A stretch of 6,404 nucleotides of DNA from NCBI GenBank assembly GCA_016177515.1, contig JACOUZ010000328.1, positions 1 to 6,404 of the forward strand, given 5' to 3'. Every line of letters starts with the position of its first letter. The first letter of the stretch is position 1. Origin of the DNA: Acidobacteriota bacterium. GTDB lineage: Bacteria; Acidobacteriota; Polarisedimenticolia; Gp22-AA2. Shown piece by piece: positions 1 to 5,846 of the stretch. The notes under the pieces were generated by a model that was given only the letters and a program-made list of their open reading frames with translations, did not search any database and was not told where the DNA came from. The translations under genes were made by a program, and so were the position numbers.

Positions 1-198
1 GCGGGGCTCGTGCAGGTGCAGATAGGCGCGCGGGCCGCCCGCATGAGGCCCTACGACCTGGCGCGGGCCCGCGGGCAGGGGCGCTCGATCGCGGTCGTGG
101 TTGCCGAGAAGAAGGGCCGCCCCTACCACGCCGCCAAAGGCACGAAAGGGGCGCACCCGGAGAAGGGGAAACCGAAGGGGCACAAACCGCACCACTGA
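1..198 (+). CDS. C-terminal end of an unrecognised protein with a Lys/His-rich basic tail (5' truncated)
   Basis: The reading frame is open from the first base of the window to a TGA at 196-198, giving 65 visible residues, so this is probably the 3' end of a gene starting upstream. A GTG at 10 or the ATG at 43 could in principle be starts, but neither has a convincing ribosome binding site. The first 37 or so residues contain a mixed stretch with RMRPYDLARARGQ and a short hydrophobic IAVVVAE strand. The last 30 residues are dominated by Lys, His, Gly and Pro and end in HKPHH. Such basic low-complexity tails occur on nucleic-acid-binding and metal-binding proteins, but nothing here fixes a function. 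I do not recognise the family. The frame could also be spurious, because open frames are common at this GC content. Confidence 0.45.
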   Translation, partial: AGLVQVQIGARAARMRPYDLARARGQGRSIAVVVAEKKGRPYHAAKGTKGAHPEKGKPKGHKPHH

Positions 199-218
199 TC
201 GGCCGCGTCGCCCGAAGC

Positions 219-261
219 GCCTCGATTCGATCCGATCGCGGAGCCGAAGGCGCATCGAGGC
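219..261. repeat. Imperfect stem-loop between the truncated gene and doxX-like gene
   Basis: GCCTCGAT at 219-226 is the exact reverse complement of ATCGAGGC at 254-261, with 27 bases between the arms that are themselves GC-rich and partly self-complementary. It lies in the 107-base gap between the upstream stop (198) and the next start (306). It could end transcription of the upstream gene or be a structured leader. No T-run follows, so it is not a classical intrinsic terminator, and hairpins of this size arise often by chance in such GC-rich DNA. No clear -35/-10 pair is visible in the rest of the gap. Confidence 0.25.
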
Positions 262-290
262 CAATCGGCAACGGCGCCAAGCGCGCCTCG

Positions 291-297
291 GGGAGGA
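291..297 (+). promoter_or_regulatory. Ribosome binding site of the DoxX-family gene
   Basis: GGGAGGA lies 8 bases before the ATG at 306. This purine-rich Shine-Dalgarno match supports that start over the in-frame ATG at 318. Confidence 0.6.
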
Positions 298-305
298 CGG
301 ACCGG

Positions 306-698
306 ATGACCCCGTTCATGAGTCGCTTTGCCTCCCAGACCTACGCGCTGATGCGCATCGTGGCCGGCTTCCTGCTCCTGTGGCACGGCATGCAGAAGCT
401 GTTCGGCTTCCCCGGGGAGCCCCAAACCGGGGCTCCGGCCTACATCGTCTACGTCGCCGGCCCCATCGAGCTCTTCGGCGGCCTGCTCGTGATGCTCGGT
501 CTGTTCACCGGCTGGGCGGCGTTCCTGTGCAGCGGGTTCATGGCCTTCGCGTACTGGATGGGGCACGGCACGCACGCGCTCCTCCCGGTCCTCAACAAGG
601 GGGAGCTTGCGGCGCTCTACTGCTTCGTCTTCCTGTTCATCTCGGCACAGGGCCCGGGGATCTGGAGCCTGGACCGGGTCAGAGCATCGCGCTCCTAG
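306..698 (+). CDS. DoxX family integral membrane protein
   Basis: A 130-residue polytopic membrane protein of typical DoxX length. About four membrane segments can be read: roughly residues 12-27, 46-66, 69-86 and 101-115. Family hallmarks are the early R-I-V-A-G followed by WHGMQKLFGF, the second-segment pattern IELFGGLLVMLGLFTGW, and the late NKGELAALY followed by GPGIWSLD. DoxX-like proteins are named after a subunit of the archaeal terminal quinol oxidase/thiosulfate:quinone oxidoreductase, but most bacterial members are small inner-membrane proteins of unsettled function, some linked to redox stress. No oxidase partner is present here, so no role in sulfur metabolism is claimed. The ATG at 306 is chosen because GGGAGGA lies at 291-297, 8 bases upstream; an in-frame ATG at 318 is a weaker alternative. 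Its TAG shares bases with the stop of the convergent gene. Confidence 0.9.
   Translation: MTPFMSRFASQTYALMRIVAGFLLLWHGMQKLFGFPGEPQTGAPAYIVYVAGPIELFGGLLVMLGLFTGWAAFLCSGFMAFAYWMGHGTHALLPVLNKGELAALYCFVFLFISAQGPGIWSLDRVRASRS
695..698. other. Interlocked stop codons (CTAG) of convergent genes
   Basis: The palindrome CTAG supplies the TAG of the + strand DoxX gene (696-698) and the TAG of the - strand BsuPI gene (697-695). The two coding regions therefore overlap by four bases and leave no room for a terminator between them. Confidence 0.85.
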
Positions 699-1243
699 CC
701 TGCAGGGTCCTTCGCGGCAGGCTGCTTTCCGGCGGGCGGACCGATCGTGAAGGGGACGGCGCCGGAGCGGCAGCCGGGGACACTGCCCGGCACCAGGCCG
801 ACGACCTCGTAGCCGCCAGGCGGCACGGGCCTGCCCTGCGCGTCGATCTGCTTCCAGGTCACGGTGAAGACGCGCGACTCGCCGGGCGCGAGCGTCAGCC
901 CGGTGATCACCTGGGCGAACATCCGGCCGGCGGAGTAACGCCAGACTTCCTTGCGGTTCCCGTCGTAAACCAGGCCATCGTGCGTCTGGCTCGTCGGAAG
1001 GGTCAGGGTACGGGGAGCGTCCGTGAGGTTGCGGAGGGTCACGACGAACGTGATCGCCTCGCCGCCGCGGAACTCGCTGGCCACGGCGCCGGCGGCGTTC
1101 CTCAACGCCACACGTGTCTCGAAGTCGGGGGCGGCCGCGGGCTCCTCGCAGGCGGCGCAGCCGCCGGGCGGCGCCGCGATCAGGCACGCGAGCAGAGGAA
1201 CGAGCGCGGCGCAGCCGCGCCGGCGGCTACGGGTCCCGGGCAT
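695..1243 (-). CDS. Exported BsuPI-domain protein, candidate protease inhibitor or partner
   Basis: A 182-residue protein if started at the ATG at 1243-1241. Residues 1-31 look like an export signal: Arg-rich (RSRRRG), then a short hydrophobic run, with Cys at 11, 20, 29 and 32. Cys20 (LLAC) is the best lipobox match and Cys32 (CAAC) is second, so lipidation is likely but the site is uncertain. From residue 40 to about 152 it matches the BsuPI pattern (intracellular proteinase inhibitor, a beta-sandwich): an FVVTLRN strand, SQTHDGLVYD, VWRYSAGRMFAQ, LAPGES, and GRPVPPGGYEV near the end. The founding member inhibits a Bacillus intracellular subtilisin; many exported BsuPI-domain proteins have no tested function. 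The upstream gene is a subtilase whose stop lies inside this gene's start (17-base overlap), implying cotranscription and probably coupled translation. An upstream GTG at 1279 would add 12 residues. No Shine-Dalgarno precedes 1243, which fits coupling. Confidence 0.85.
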   Translation of the reverse strand: MPGTRSRRRGCAALVPLLACLIAAPPGGCAACEEPAAAPDFETRVALRNAAGAVASEFRGGEAITFVVTLRNLTDAPRTLTLPTSQTHDGLVYDGNRKEVWRYSAGRMFAQVITGLTLAPGESRVFTVTWKQIDAQGRPVPPGGYEVVGLVPGSVPGCRSGAVPFTIGPPAGKQPAAKDPAG

Positions 1244-2510
1244 AGAGAAGGAGGTTCGGGGATCCGGCCCCGATGGCACCGAGCTTGTCCCGACTGCCGT
1301 GCTCGAGGACGCACGCGCGCACCCGGTCGGGGGTCGATCCCGCCGCGCGCTCGAGGCACAGGGCGGCCACTCCCGCCACGTGCGGCGAGGCCATCGAGGT
1401 GCCGCTCAGCGAGGTGGATCCGCCGCCGTTCCTGGCCGAGGTGATATCGCTTCCGGGGGCGAAGATCTCGACGCAGGCGCCCACGTTCGAAAAGGACGAC
1501 CGGCGGTCGGCGCGTTCGGTGGCGCCCGCGGCAATCGCCTGGAGGATGCGGGCCGGGGAATCGTTGCAGGCGTCGGCACCGTCGTTGCCGGCGGCGACGG
1601 CATAGGTCACGCCGGCGCGGATCGAGTTGCAGACGGCGAGGTCGAGCGCCGGGGACGCTCCTCCGCCCAGGCTCATGTTGGCCACCGCGGGCCAGCCGTT
1701 GCGCTGCCCGTGGTCCGTGACCCAGTCGACCCCTGCGATCACGTCCGCGTCGGAGCCGGAGCCGTTGACCAGGACGCGCACCGGGTGCAGGACGACCCGG
1801 GTGGCGACGCCGAACGCCGTCCCGCCGACCGTGCCGGCGACGTGCGTACCGTGACCGACGTCGTCGCCAAACCCGTCGCCCGTGACGGAGAAGCCCTCGC
1901 CCACCCGGCCGGTGAACGCGACGTGATTGACGTCCATGCCTGTGTCGATGACGTACGCGTGGATTCCGGCGCCCGCCGACCCCGGCTCGAAACGATCGTC
2001 GAGCGGCAGGTCCCGCTGGTCGATCCGGTCGAGGCCCCAGGAGGCCACAGCGGTGGCCTTCTTGCGGCCGTCCTGCTGCACGAACAGGACGCGCTCATCC
2101 CGCGCCAGCCGTTCGATGCCGCCGGCGTCGACCGAGCAGGCGAACCCGGCTATCGCCGCCGCGAACGGCCGCACGTTGCGCATCCCATAGGCCGCCGCCA
2201 TCTTCTGAGCCTCGCCTGCGACCTCGGCCTTGCTCCGGGCGCGCGCGCTGCCGCCTGCTCCGGACTGCGGGGGCGCCCCCGCCGCGCCCTCCGCGGCCGC
2301 CTGTGGCTTCAAGACCACGATGTAGCTTCCGGCGATCGGCTCCTTCACGGCGACCACGCCCGACAGCGCGGGCGCGTGATCGCAATCGAACCCGCCCGTG
2401 ATGGGAGTCGGAGAGGGGCCCGGGGTCGGCCCCGGTCCGGGCGGCAGGGTCGGCGCGCAGCCCGGGAAGGCCAGCAGGAAAAACAGCGCAGCGGCGGTCA
2501 ACGATTTCAT
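1227..2510 (-). CDS. Exported, probably lipid-anchored, subtilisin-like (S8, proteinase K type) serine protease with I9 propeptide
   Basis: A 427-residue secreted endopeptidase. Residues 1-18 are a lipoprotein-like signal (Lys2, hydrophobic core, FPGC with Cys18), then a Pro/Gly-rich tether to about residue 37. An I9 inhibitor-type propeptide spans about 61-152: it opens with GSYIVVLKP, has an Ala/Gly-rich insertion around 70-95, and contains AGFACSV and VLFVQQD. The catalytic domain runs from about 155 to the end. The triad is complete: Asp189 (VIDTG), His220 (GHGTHVAG) and Ser372 (GTSMASPH), with oxyanion Asn309 (AAGNDG). Cys315 and Cys346 are 31 residues apart, like the second disulfide of aqualysin I, and the end PNLLLYA is typical of that subfamily. 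The ATG at 2510 is preferred to a GTG at 2519 because the latter overlaps an ideal ribosome binding site. It heads a two-gene unit with the BsuPI-domain gene. I9 propeptides normally chaperone folding and are cleaved; if lipidated Cys18 is in the propeptide part, processing would release the mature enzyme. Confidence 0.95.
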   Translation of the reverse strand: MKSLTAAALFFLLAFPGCAPTLPPGPGPTPGPSPTPITGGFDCDHAPALSGVVAVKEPIAGSYIVVLKPQAAAEGAAGAPPQSGAGGSARARSKAEVAGEAQKMAAAYGMRNVRPFAAAIAGFACSVDAGGIERLARDERVLFVQQDGRKKATAVASWGLDRIDQRDLPLDDRFEPGSAGAGIHAYVIDTGMDVNHVAFTGRVGEGFSVTGDGFGDDVGHGTHVAGTVGGTAFGVATRVVLHPVRVLVNGSGSDADVIAGVDWVTDHGQRNGWPAVANMSLGGGASPALDLAVCNSIRAGVTYAVAAGNDGADACNDSPARILQAIAAGATERADRRSSFSNVGACVEIFAPGSDITSARNGGGSTSLSGTSMASPHVAGVAALCLERAAGSTPDRVRACVLEHGSRDKLGAIGAGSPNLLLYARDP

Positions 2511-2515
2511 TATCG

Positions 2516-2523
2516 TCACCTCC
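2516..2523 (-). promoter_or_regulatory. Strong ribosome binding site of the subtilase gene
   Basis: On the - strand GGAGGTGA lies 5 bases before the ATG at 2510-2508. It matches the 16S anti-Shine-Dalgarno over eight bases. It decides the start, because the upstream in-frame GTG at 2519 lies within it. Confidence 0.75.
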
Positions 2524-2617
2524 CGATGTCTACTGCTCGATCGACACTAGCCCAGAACGACCGCGCCGGCCACGCGAATCAGTCTCGCGTCGGAGCCGGC
2601 AGGCAGGCCCGGCGTGG

Positions 2618-2626
2618 TGATACGAT
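2618..2626 (+). promoter_or_regulatory. Candidate extended -10 element for the amidohydrolase gene
   Basis: TG-A-TACGAT fits the extended -10 pattern (TGn then TAnnnT), and its position would give a leader of about 20 bases before the ATG at 2655. The sequence 17 bases upstream does not resemble a -35 box. A single match of this kind is weak evidence. Confidence 0.25.
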
Positions 2627-2642
2627 TCGGCCTCGCATGATC

Positions 2643-2650
2643 AGGGGGGA
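2643..2650 (+). promoter_or_regulatory. Ribosome binding site deciding the amidohydrolase start
   Basis: AGGGGGGA (2643-2650), followed by GACC, places a purine-rich Shine-Dalgarno at normal distance before the ATG at 2655. The in-frame ATG at 2637 has no such element, and the open frame further upstream is antisense to the protease. Confidence 0.55.
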
Positions 2651-2654
2651 GACC

Positions 2655-4523
2655 ATGCGCCGGTTCATTGATCTGCGTCGCGCAGTTTGGCACCTGTCGG
2701 TGATGGCGCTGCTCCTGCCGCCCGCCGCAGCCGGGCGTGACACCACGGGGCCGGCGGCTGCCGAGGCGGCCGACGACGTGGCGGCGGCGCGCGCCCTGTT
2801 CGAGAAGAACCTGGACGCGATCCGGCGGCGCGACCGCGAGGCCTACCTGGCGTGCTACCTCCAGGCCGCAACATTCGCCCGGACGGGGCCGCAGGGGGCG
2901 CGGCTGGGGTACGAGCCGCTGGCGAAAGAGACCGGCGAGGAGTGGCCCGATCTTTTCGAGGGGCTGGACCTCCAGCTCGTGCCGATCCGGCCCGGGCTGG
3001 TGTACGGGACGTACCGCTACCGCGTGCGCTACGGGGCGCGGGAGGACTCCGGGATCTCCGAGCGCTTCTTCGTCAAGACGGGCAGCGGCAAGACCGGCGG
3101 CGGCGAGGTCACCGACGGCTGGAAGATCGCCGTCAGCACCGCGTTCCCGGCGCCGCCCGGGACGCCGCCTCCACCGCGGGCGCTGGTCGGCGTGACCCTT
3201 CTCGACGGCACCGGCGGGCCTGCCGTTCGCGATGCGGTCGTGATCCTGCGCGGCGGGAAGATCGACTGCGCCGGGTCCCGGGCCGCGTGCCCTCCGCCGA
3301 AAGGGATCGACGTCCTGCATCTGAAGGGTTCCTGGATCACGCCCGGGATCGTCGACGCGCACGTCCATTTCTCGCAGACCGGCTGGGCCGACGGCCGGCC
3401 GGACGCGCTCGACGTCCGCGACCGCTATCCGTACGAAGAGGTCCAGGCCGGCCTGCGCGCCCGCCCGGAGCGCTTCCTGCGGTCGTATCTCTGCTCGGGG
3501 GTGACGGCGGTGTTCGACGTCGGGGGCTACTCCTGGACCTGGGACCTGCGGGGGCGCGGGGCCGCCGATCCGCTGGCGCCGCGCGTCGCCGCGGCGGGAC
3601 CGCTCCTGTCCACCTGGGACTTCTGGCTGAACCTCCCGGCCGACAGACAGTTCATCTACCTCGGCTCGGAGGAGAGCGGGCGGGCCGGAGTGCGCTACCT
3701 CGCCTCCCACGGCACCGATGCCGTGAAGATCTGGTTCATCCCGGTCGCCGACAGGAACTTCGACGACATGGCGAAGGCGGTCCTGGCTGCGGGCGAGGAG
3801 GCGCGGGCACGGAAGATCCCGCTCATCGTCCACGCCATGGGGCTGAACGAGGCCAAGGTGGCGCTGCGCGCCGGGGCCGGTCTGCTGGTCCACAGCGTGG
3901 GGGACGTCCCGGTGGACGAGGAGTTCCTGCGCCTGGCGAAGGAGAACCGGACGATCTACTGTCCCACCCTGACCGTCGTGGACGGCTACCGGCGGCTGCG
4001 CGAGGCGGCGGTCGAGAAGAAGGCGCCCGCGGTCGACGACCCGAACGGCTGCGTCGACGCTGACACCCTGGCCCATGTCGCCGAGACTGCCCGCCTCACG
4101 GTGAAGGCGGACGATCCCGCTGCGGACCGGAGACGCCGGGAGCGCTTCGCGACTTTCGGCAAGATGGCGCCCGCCAACCTGAAGGCGGTGCGCGACGCCG
4201 GCATCGCCATCTCCATGGGAACGGACGCCGGCAACCCGCTCACCCTGCACGGCCCCTCCGTGTACGCCGAGATGGAGGCGATGCAGGCGGCCGGGATGAC
4301 CCCGATGGAAGTGCTGGTCGCCGCGACGCGCTCGGGCGCTCTGGCAATGCGGCGGCTGGAGGAGTTCGGGACGGTGGAGAAGGGAAAGAGCGCCGACCTC
4401 CTGGTCGTCGGCGCCGATCCGACGAAAGATGTCCGCAACCTGCGGCGACTGGAATACGTGGTCAAGGGGGGAGTCGTGCGCGCACAGGCGGAGTTGCGGG
4501 CGGTGGCCCCCGCTCCCCGGTAA
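2655..4523 (+). CDS. Exported NTF2-like/amidohydrolase fusion (imidazolonepropionase- or prolidase-like metal-dependent hydrolase)
   Basis: A 622-residue protein. Residues 1-26 form a signal peptide (Arg2, Arg3, Arg8, Arg9, hydrophobic SVMALLLPPAAA), so it probably acts in the periplasm or outside. Residues about 40-165 look like an NTF2/SnoaL-type fold: helix ARALFEKNLDAIRRRDREAY, then FEGLDLQLVPI, VYGTYRYRVRY, ERFFVKTG and GWKIAVSTAF, with a Gly-rich loop near 142-151. Residues about 175-610 are a complete amidohydrolase. It starts with a beta-sandwich strand set (LVGVTLLDGTGG) and carries the metal ligands His236 and His238 (DAHVHF), Lys358 (VKIW, a candidate carboxylated lysine), His393 (VHAMG), His413 (LVHSVG) and Asp524 (MGTDAGNP). 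It ends with GTVEKGKSADLLVV. This set fits a binuclear metal site. Characterised relatives include Xaa-Pro/Xaa-Arg dipeptidases and cyclic-amide hydrolases, so the substrate cannot be named. It is divergent from the protease gene and convergent with the HEAT-repeat gene. Confidence 0.9.
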   Translation: MRRFIDLRRAVWHLSVMALLLPPAAAGRDTTGPAAAEAADDVAAARALFEKNLDAIRRRDREAYLACYLQAATFARTGPQGARLGYEPLAKETGEEWPDLFEGLDLQLVPIRPGLVYGTYRYRVRYGAREDSGISERFFVKTGSGKTGGGEVTDGWKIAVSTAFPAPPGTPPPPRALVGVTLLDGTGGPAVRDAVVILRGGKIDCAGSRAACPPPKGIDVLHLKGSWITPGIVDAHVHFSQTGWADGRPDALDVRDRYPYEEVQAGLRARPERFLRSYLCSGVTAVFDVGGYSWTWDLRGRGAADPLAPRVAAAGPLLSTWDFWLNLPADRQFIYLGSEESGRAGVRYLASHGTDAVKIWFIPVADRNFDDMAKAVLAAGEEARARKIPLIVHAMGLNEAKVALRAGAGLLVHSVGDVPVDEEFLRLAKENRTIYCPTLTVVDGYRRLREAAVEKKAPAVDDPNGCVDADTLAHVAETARLTVKADDPAADRRRRERFATFGKMAPANLKAVRDAGIAISMGTDAGNPLTLHGPSVYAEMEAMQAAGMTPMEVLVAATRSGALAMRRLEEFGTVEKGKSADLLVVGADPTKDVRNLRRLEYVVKGGVVRAQAELRAVAPAPR

Positions 4524-4532
4524 GCAGCGGGG
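4508..4532. terminator. Possible hairpin between convergent genes
   Basis: CCCCGCT at 4508-4514 and AGCGGGG at 4526-4532 form a perfect seven-base GC-rich stem with an 11-base loop, spanning the amidohydrolase stop codon. The convergent HEAT-repeat gene stops 24 bases further on, so the hairpin could serve both strands. There is no T-run on either side, so it is only a weak terminator candidate and may be chance. Confidence 0.25.
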
Positions 4533-4555
4533 CGGCAGACGTCAAGCAACCTGCG

Positions 4556-5839
4556 TCAGTCCCGGTCCATGGGCGGCTCGCCGGGCGGGGCGAGGTACCT
4601 GCGCAAGGCGCGGACCGCGTAGGTCAGCGGGTAGTACTCGTAGAGACACTCGTCCGACAGACGGCCGAGCACCAACGCGCGGGCGCGATTGAGGAGCGGG
4701 ATGTCGGCGGCGGTCAGGGCCGCCAGCAGGTCGCCGGCCCCGCCCTCGAGCTCGATGCGACCCTCCTTGACGGCCTTCTCGATCCGCCGCAACACCTTCG
4801 AGCGCTTCGGCGACGGCCCCGAGGCGCGCTGCATCTTGACCTGGGCCATATTCTTCTCCATCTCCTCGAATCCATCCAGGCCCTCCTTCGCGGCCGACGC
4901 GACATCGGCTTCGGGGTCCGCCGCCAGAGCCTGGAGCGGTTTCCGCGCCGCCGGCGAGAACGACGACGCCAGGCCGAGCACGATCCCGAGGCGCTCATCC
5001 TTCGACGGCTTCGGCGAGCTCTCCAGCCGCGCGGTGGCGCTTCCGGCCAGCAGCGGGTCGTCGAGGAGGCCGAGGGCGATCCATGCCTTGCGGCGCGCCT
5101 CATCGCAGGGATCCCCGGCCGCGATCCGGCGGATTTCCCCGGGAATCGACCGGGGCTGCAGCAGGCCGAGCGCCAGCGCCGCGTTCCCCCTCACGACACA
5201 GTTGTCGGACGCGAGTTTCGCGCTGACGGGGCCGATCGCGTCGTCGCCGTACTGTCCGAGCGTGAAGGTCAGCATCAGCTGCGGGTCGATCGGCAGAGCG
5301 TGCTGCTCGATCTGGGTGTGCGCGTCCTCTATCTCGAGGATTCGGATGACGGCGGGCAGGCAGGCGCCGCAGCGACCCGCCGCCATGCGGGACGCGGCGT
5401 GGAAGGTCCCGGAAGGGTGGGCCGTCACGTCCGCCCGGGACAGCCCGCCGGCGGCCGCTTCGAGCGACCTCGGGTCAAGAGTCGTGAGCAGGTTGGCCAG
5501 GTCGACCAGCAGGAAGCCGTCGTCGCGCTCGGTCGCCAGGACCGCGAGGATCGCCTTCTTCGCGGCATCAGGGTGATCGTAGAGAGTGTCCCATGCCCTG
5601 TCGAGGCGCTGGCCGAGGGCGGACTTCTCCGCGGCGGACATTGCCTCGATGTGGACGCCGCGCAACTGGTCGATCGCCGCGGCGACCTTCACCGCGGGAT
5701 CTCCGACCGCCTGGTCCGCGGCGACCACCGTCGCGGGATCCCCAATCGCCTGGACCGCGTCGCCCGCCCGGGCGTCGAAGACGAGCCACTGTCCTCCGAG
5801 CAGACAGGTCGTCAGCGTCAGGCGTACGAAGGTCTGAAT
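4556..5839 (-). CDS. Exported HEAT-repeat protein of unknown function (start uncertain, candidate ATT)
   Basis: The frame is open on the - strand from well above 5839 to a TGA at 4558-4556. Started at the ATT at 5839-5837 it gives 427 residues, beginning with a signal-like segment (VRLTLTTCLLGGQWLVF then DARA, cleavage about residue 25). Residues about 30-57 hold a tandem repeat (AIGDPA, then AVGDPA). Residues about 60-130 are helical. A CGAC motif lies at 157-160, and about 185-322 carry HEAT-like helical pairs (NAALALGLL, RRKAWIALGLLDDP, RLGIVLGLASSF, KPLQALAADPEADV). A charged helix follows (EEMEKNMAQVKMQ, KRSKVLRRIEKAVKEGR), and the end is RALRRYLAPPGEP. HEAT repeats are scaffolds for protein binding; no catalytic motif is seen. 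The next ATG upstream in frame (6013) would need 58 Pro/Arg-rich residues overlapping another gene and is unlikely. GAGG, overlapping the preceding gene's stop, sits 5 bases before the ATT, suggesting coupled translation. Confidence 0.75.
   Translation of the reverse strand: MQTFVRLTLTTCLLGGQWLVFDARAGDAVQAIGDPATVVAADQAVGDPAVKVAAAIDQLRGVHIEAMSAAEKSALGQRLDRAWDTLYDHPDAAKKAILAVLATERDDGFLLVDLANLLTTLDPRSLEAAAGGLSRADVTAHPSGTFHAASRMAAGRCGACLPAVIRILEIEDAHTQIEQHALPIDPQLMLTFTLGQYGDDAIGPVSAKLASDNCVVRGNAALALGLLQPRSIPGEIRRIAAGDPCDEARRKAWIALGLLDDPLLAGSATARLESSPKPSKDERLGIVLGLASSFSPAARKPLQALAADPEADVASAAKEGLDGFEEMEKNMAQVKMQRASGPSPKRSKVLRRIEKAVKEGRIELEGGAGDLLAALTAADIPLLNRARALVLGRLSDECLYEYYPLTYAVRALRRYLAPPGEPPMDRD
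5666..5749 (-). repeat. Tandem duplication inside the HEAT-repeat gene
   Basis: Two adjacent units, 5711-5749 (39 bases) and 5666-5710 (45 bases), encode near-copies: AIGDPATVVAADQ and AVGDPAVKVAAAIDQ. They share GATCCCGCG, GGTCGCCGCGG and a final GACCAG, and differ by a six-base insertion and point changes. A decayed third start (GACGCGGTCCAG) precedes them on the coding strand. The similarity is visible in DNA as well as protein, so the duplication looks fairly recent. Confidence 0.65.
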
Positions 5840-5846
5840 GGCAGCC

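Larger units (their letters stand above)
2511..2654. promoter_or_regulatory. Divergent intergenic region between subtilase and amidohydrolase genes
   Basis: This 144-base region separates the start codons of two divergently transcribed genes and must carry both promoters or their shared control elements. It is visibly less GC-rich than its surroundings. On the + strand an extended -10-like TGATACGAT lies at 2618-2626, about 29 bases before the amidohydrolase ATG, without a good -35. On the - strand I see only weak AT-richer hexamers around 2528-2550. No clear operator palindrome was found. Confidence 0.4.

Noticed and set aside
123..1187. A 354-residue - strand open frame
   Set aside because: Arg-rich low-information translation, antisense to DoxX and out of frame with the BsuPI gene, which has clear family motifs.
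1246..1254. AAGGAGG-like sequence on the + strand near the protease/BsuPI junction
   Set aside because: No + strand gene starts here. On the coding strand it is simply the Leu-Leu-Tyr end of the protease, so the match is chance.
101..1444. A 447-residue + strand open frame
   Set aside because: It overlaps the DoxX gene in another frame and runs antisense to the BsuPI and protease genes. Its product is Arg/Pro/Gly/Ala-rich with no domain pattern, as expected of a shadow frame in GC-rich DNA.
1023..2654. Open frame upstream of the amidohydrolase start, in frame with it, suggesting a 1166-residue protein
   Set aside because: This part is antisense to the well-supported protease and reads as Arg/Gly-rich noise. 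The ribosome binding site and signal peptide place the start at 2655.
3070..3108. GSGKTGG in the amidohydrolase fusion, resembling a P-loop
   Set aside because: The first Gly/Ala of the GxxxxGK[ST] pattern is missing, and the stretch lies in a Gly-rich loop between strands of the NTF2-like domain, with no Walker B or ATPase context.
2547..4250. A 567-residue - strand open frame opposite the amidohydrolase
   Set aside because: It is the antisense shadow of a gene with all catalytic residues; its own product shows no fold or motif.
4689..5576. A 295-residue + strand open frame opposite the HEAT-repeat gene
   Set aside because: Ser/Arg/Ala-rich translation without motifs. The opposite strand shows consistent helical repeats.
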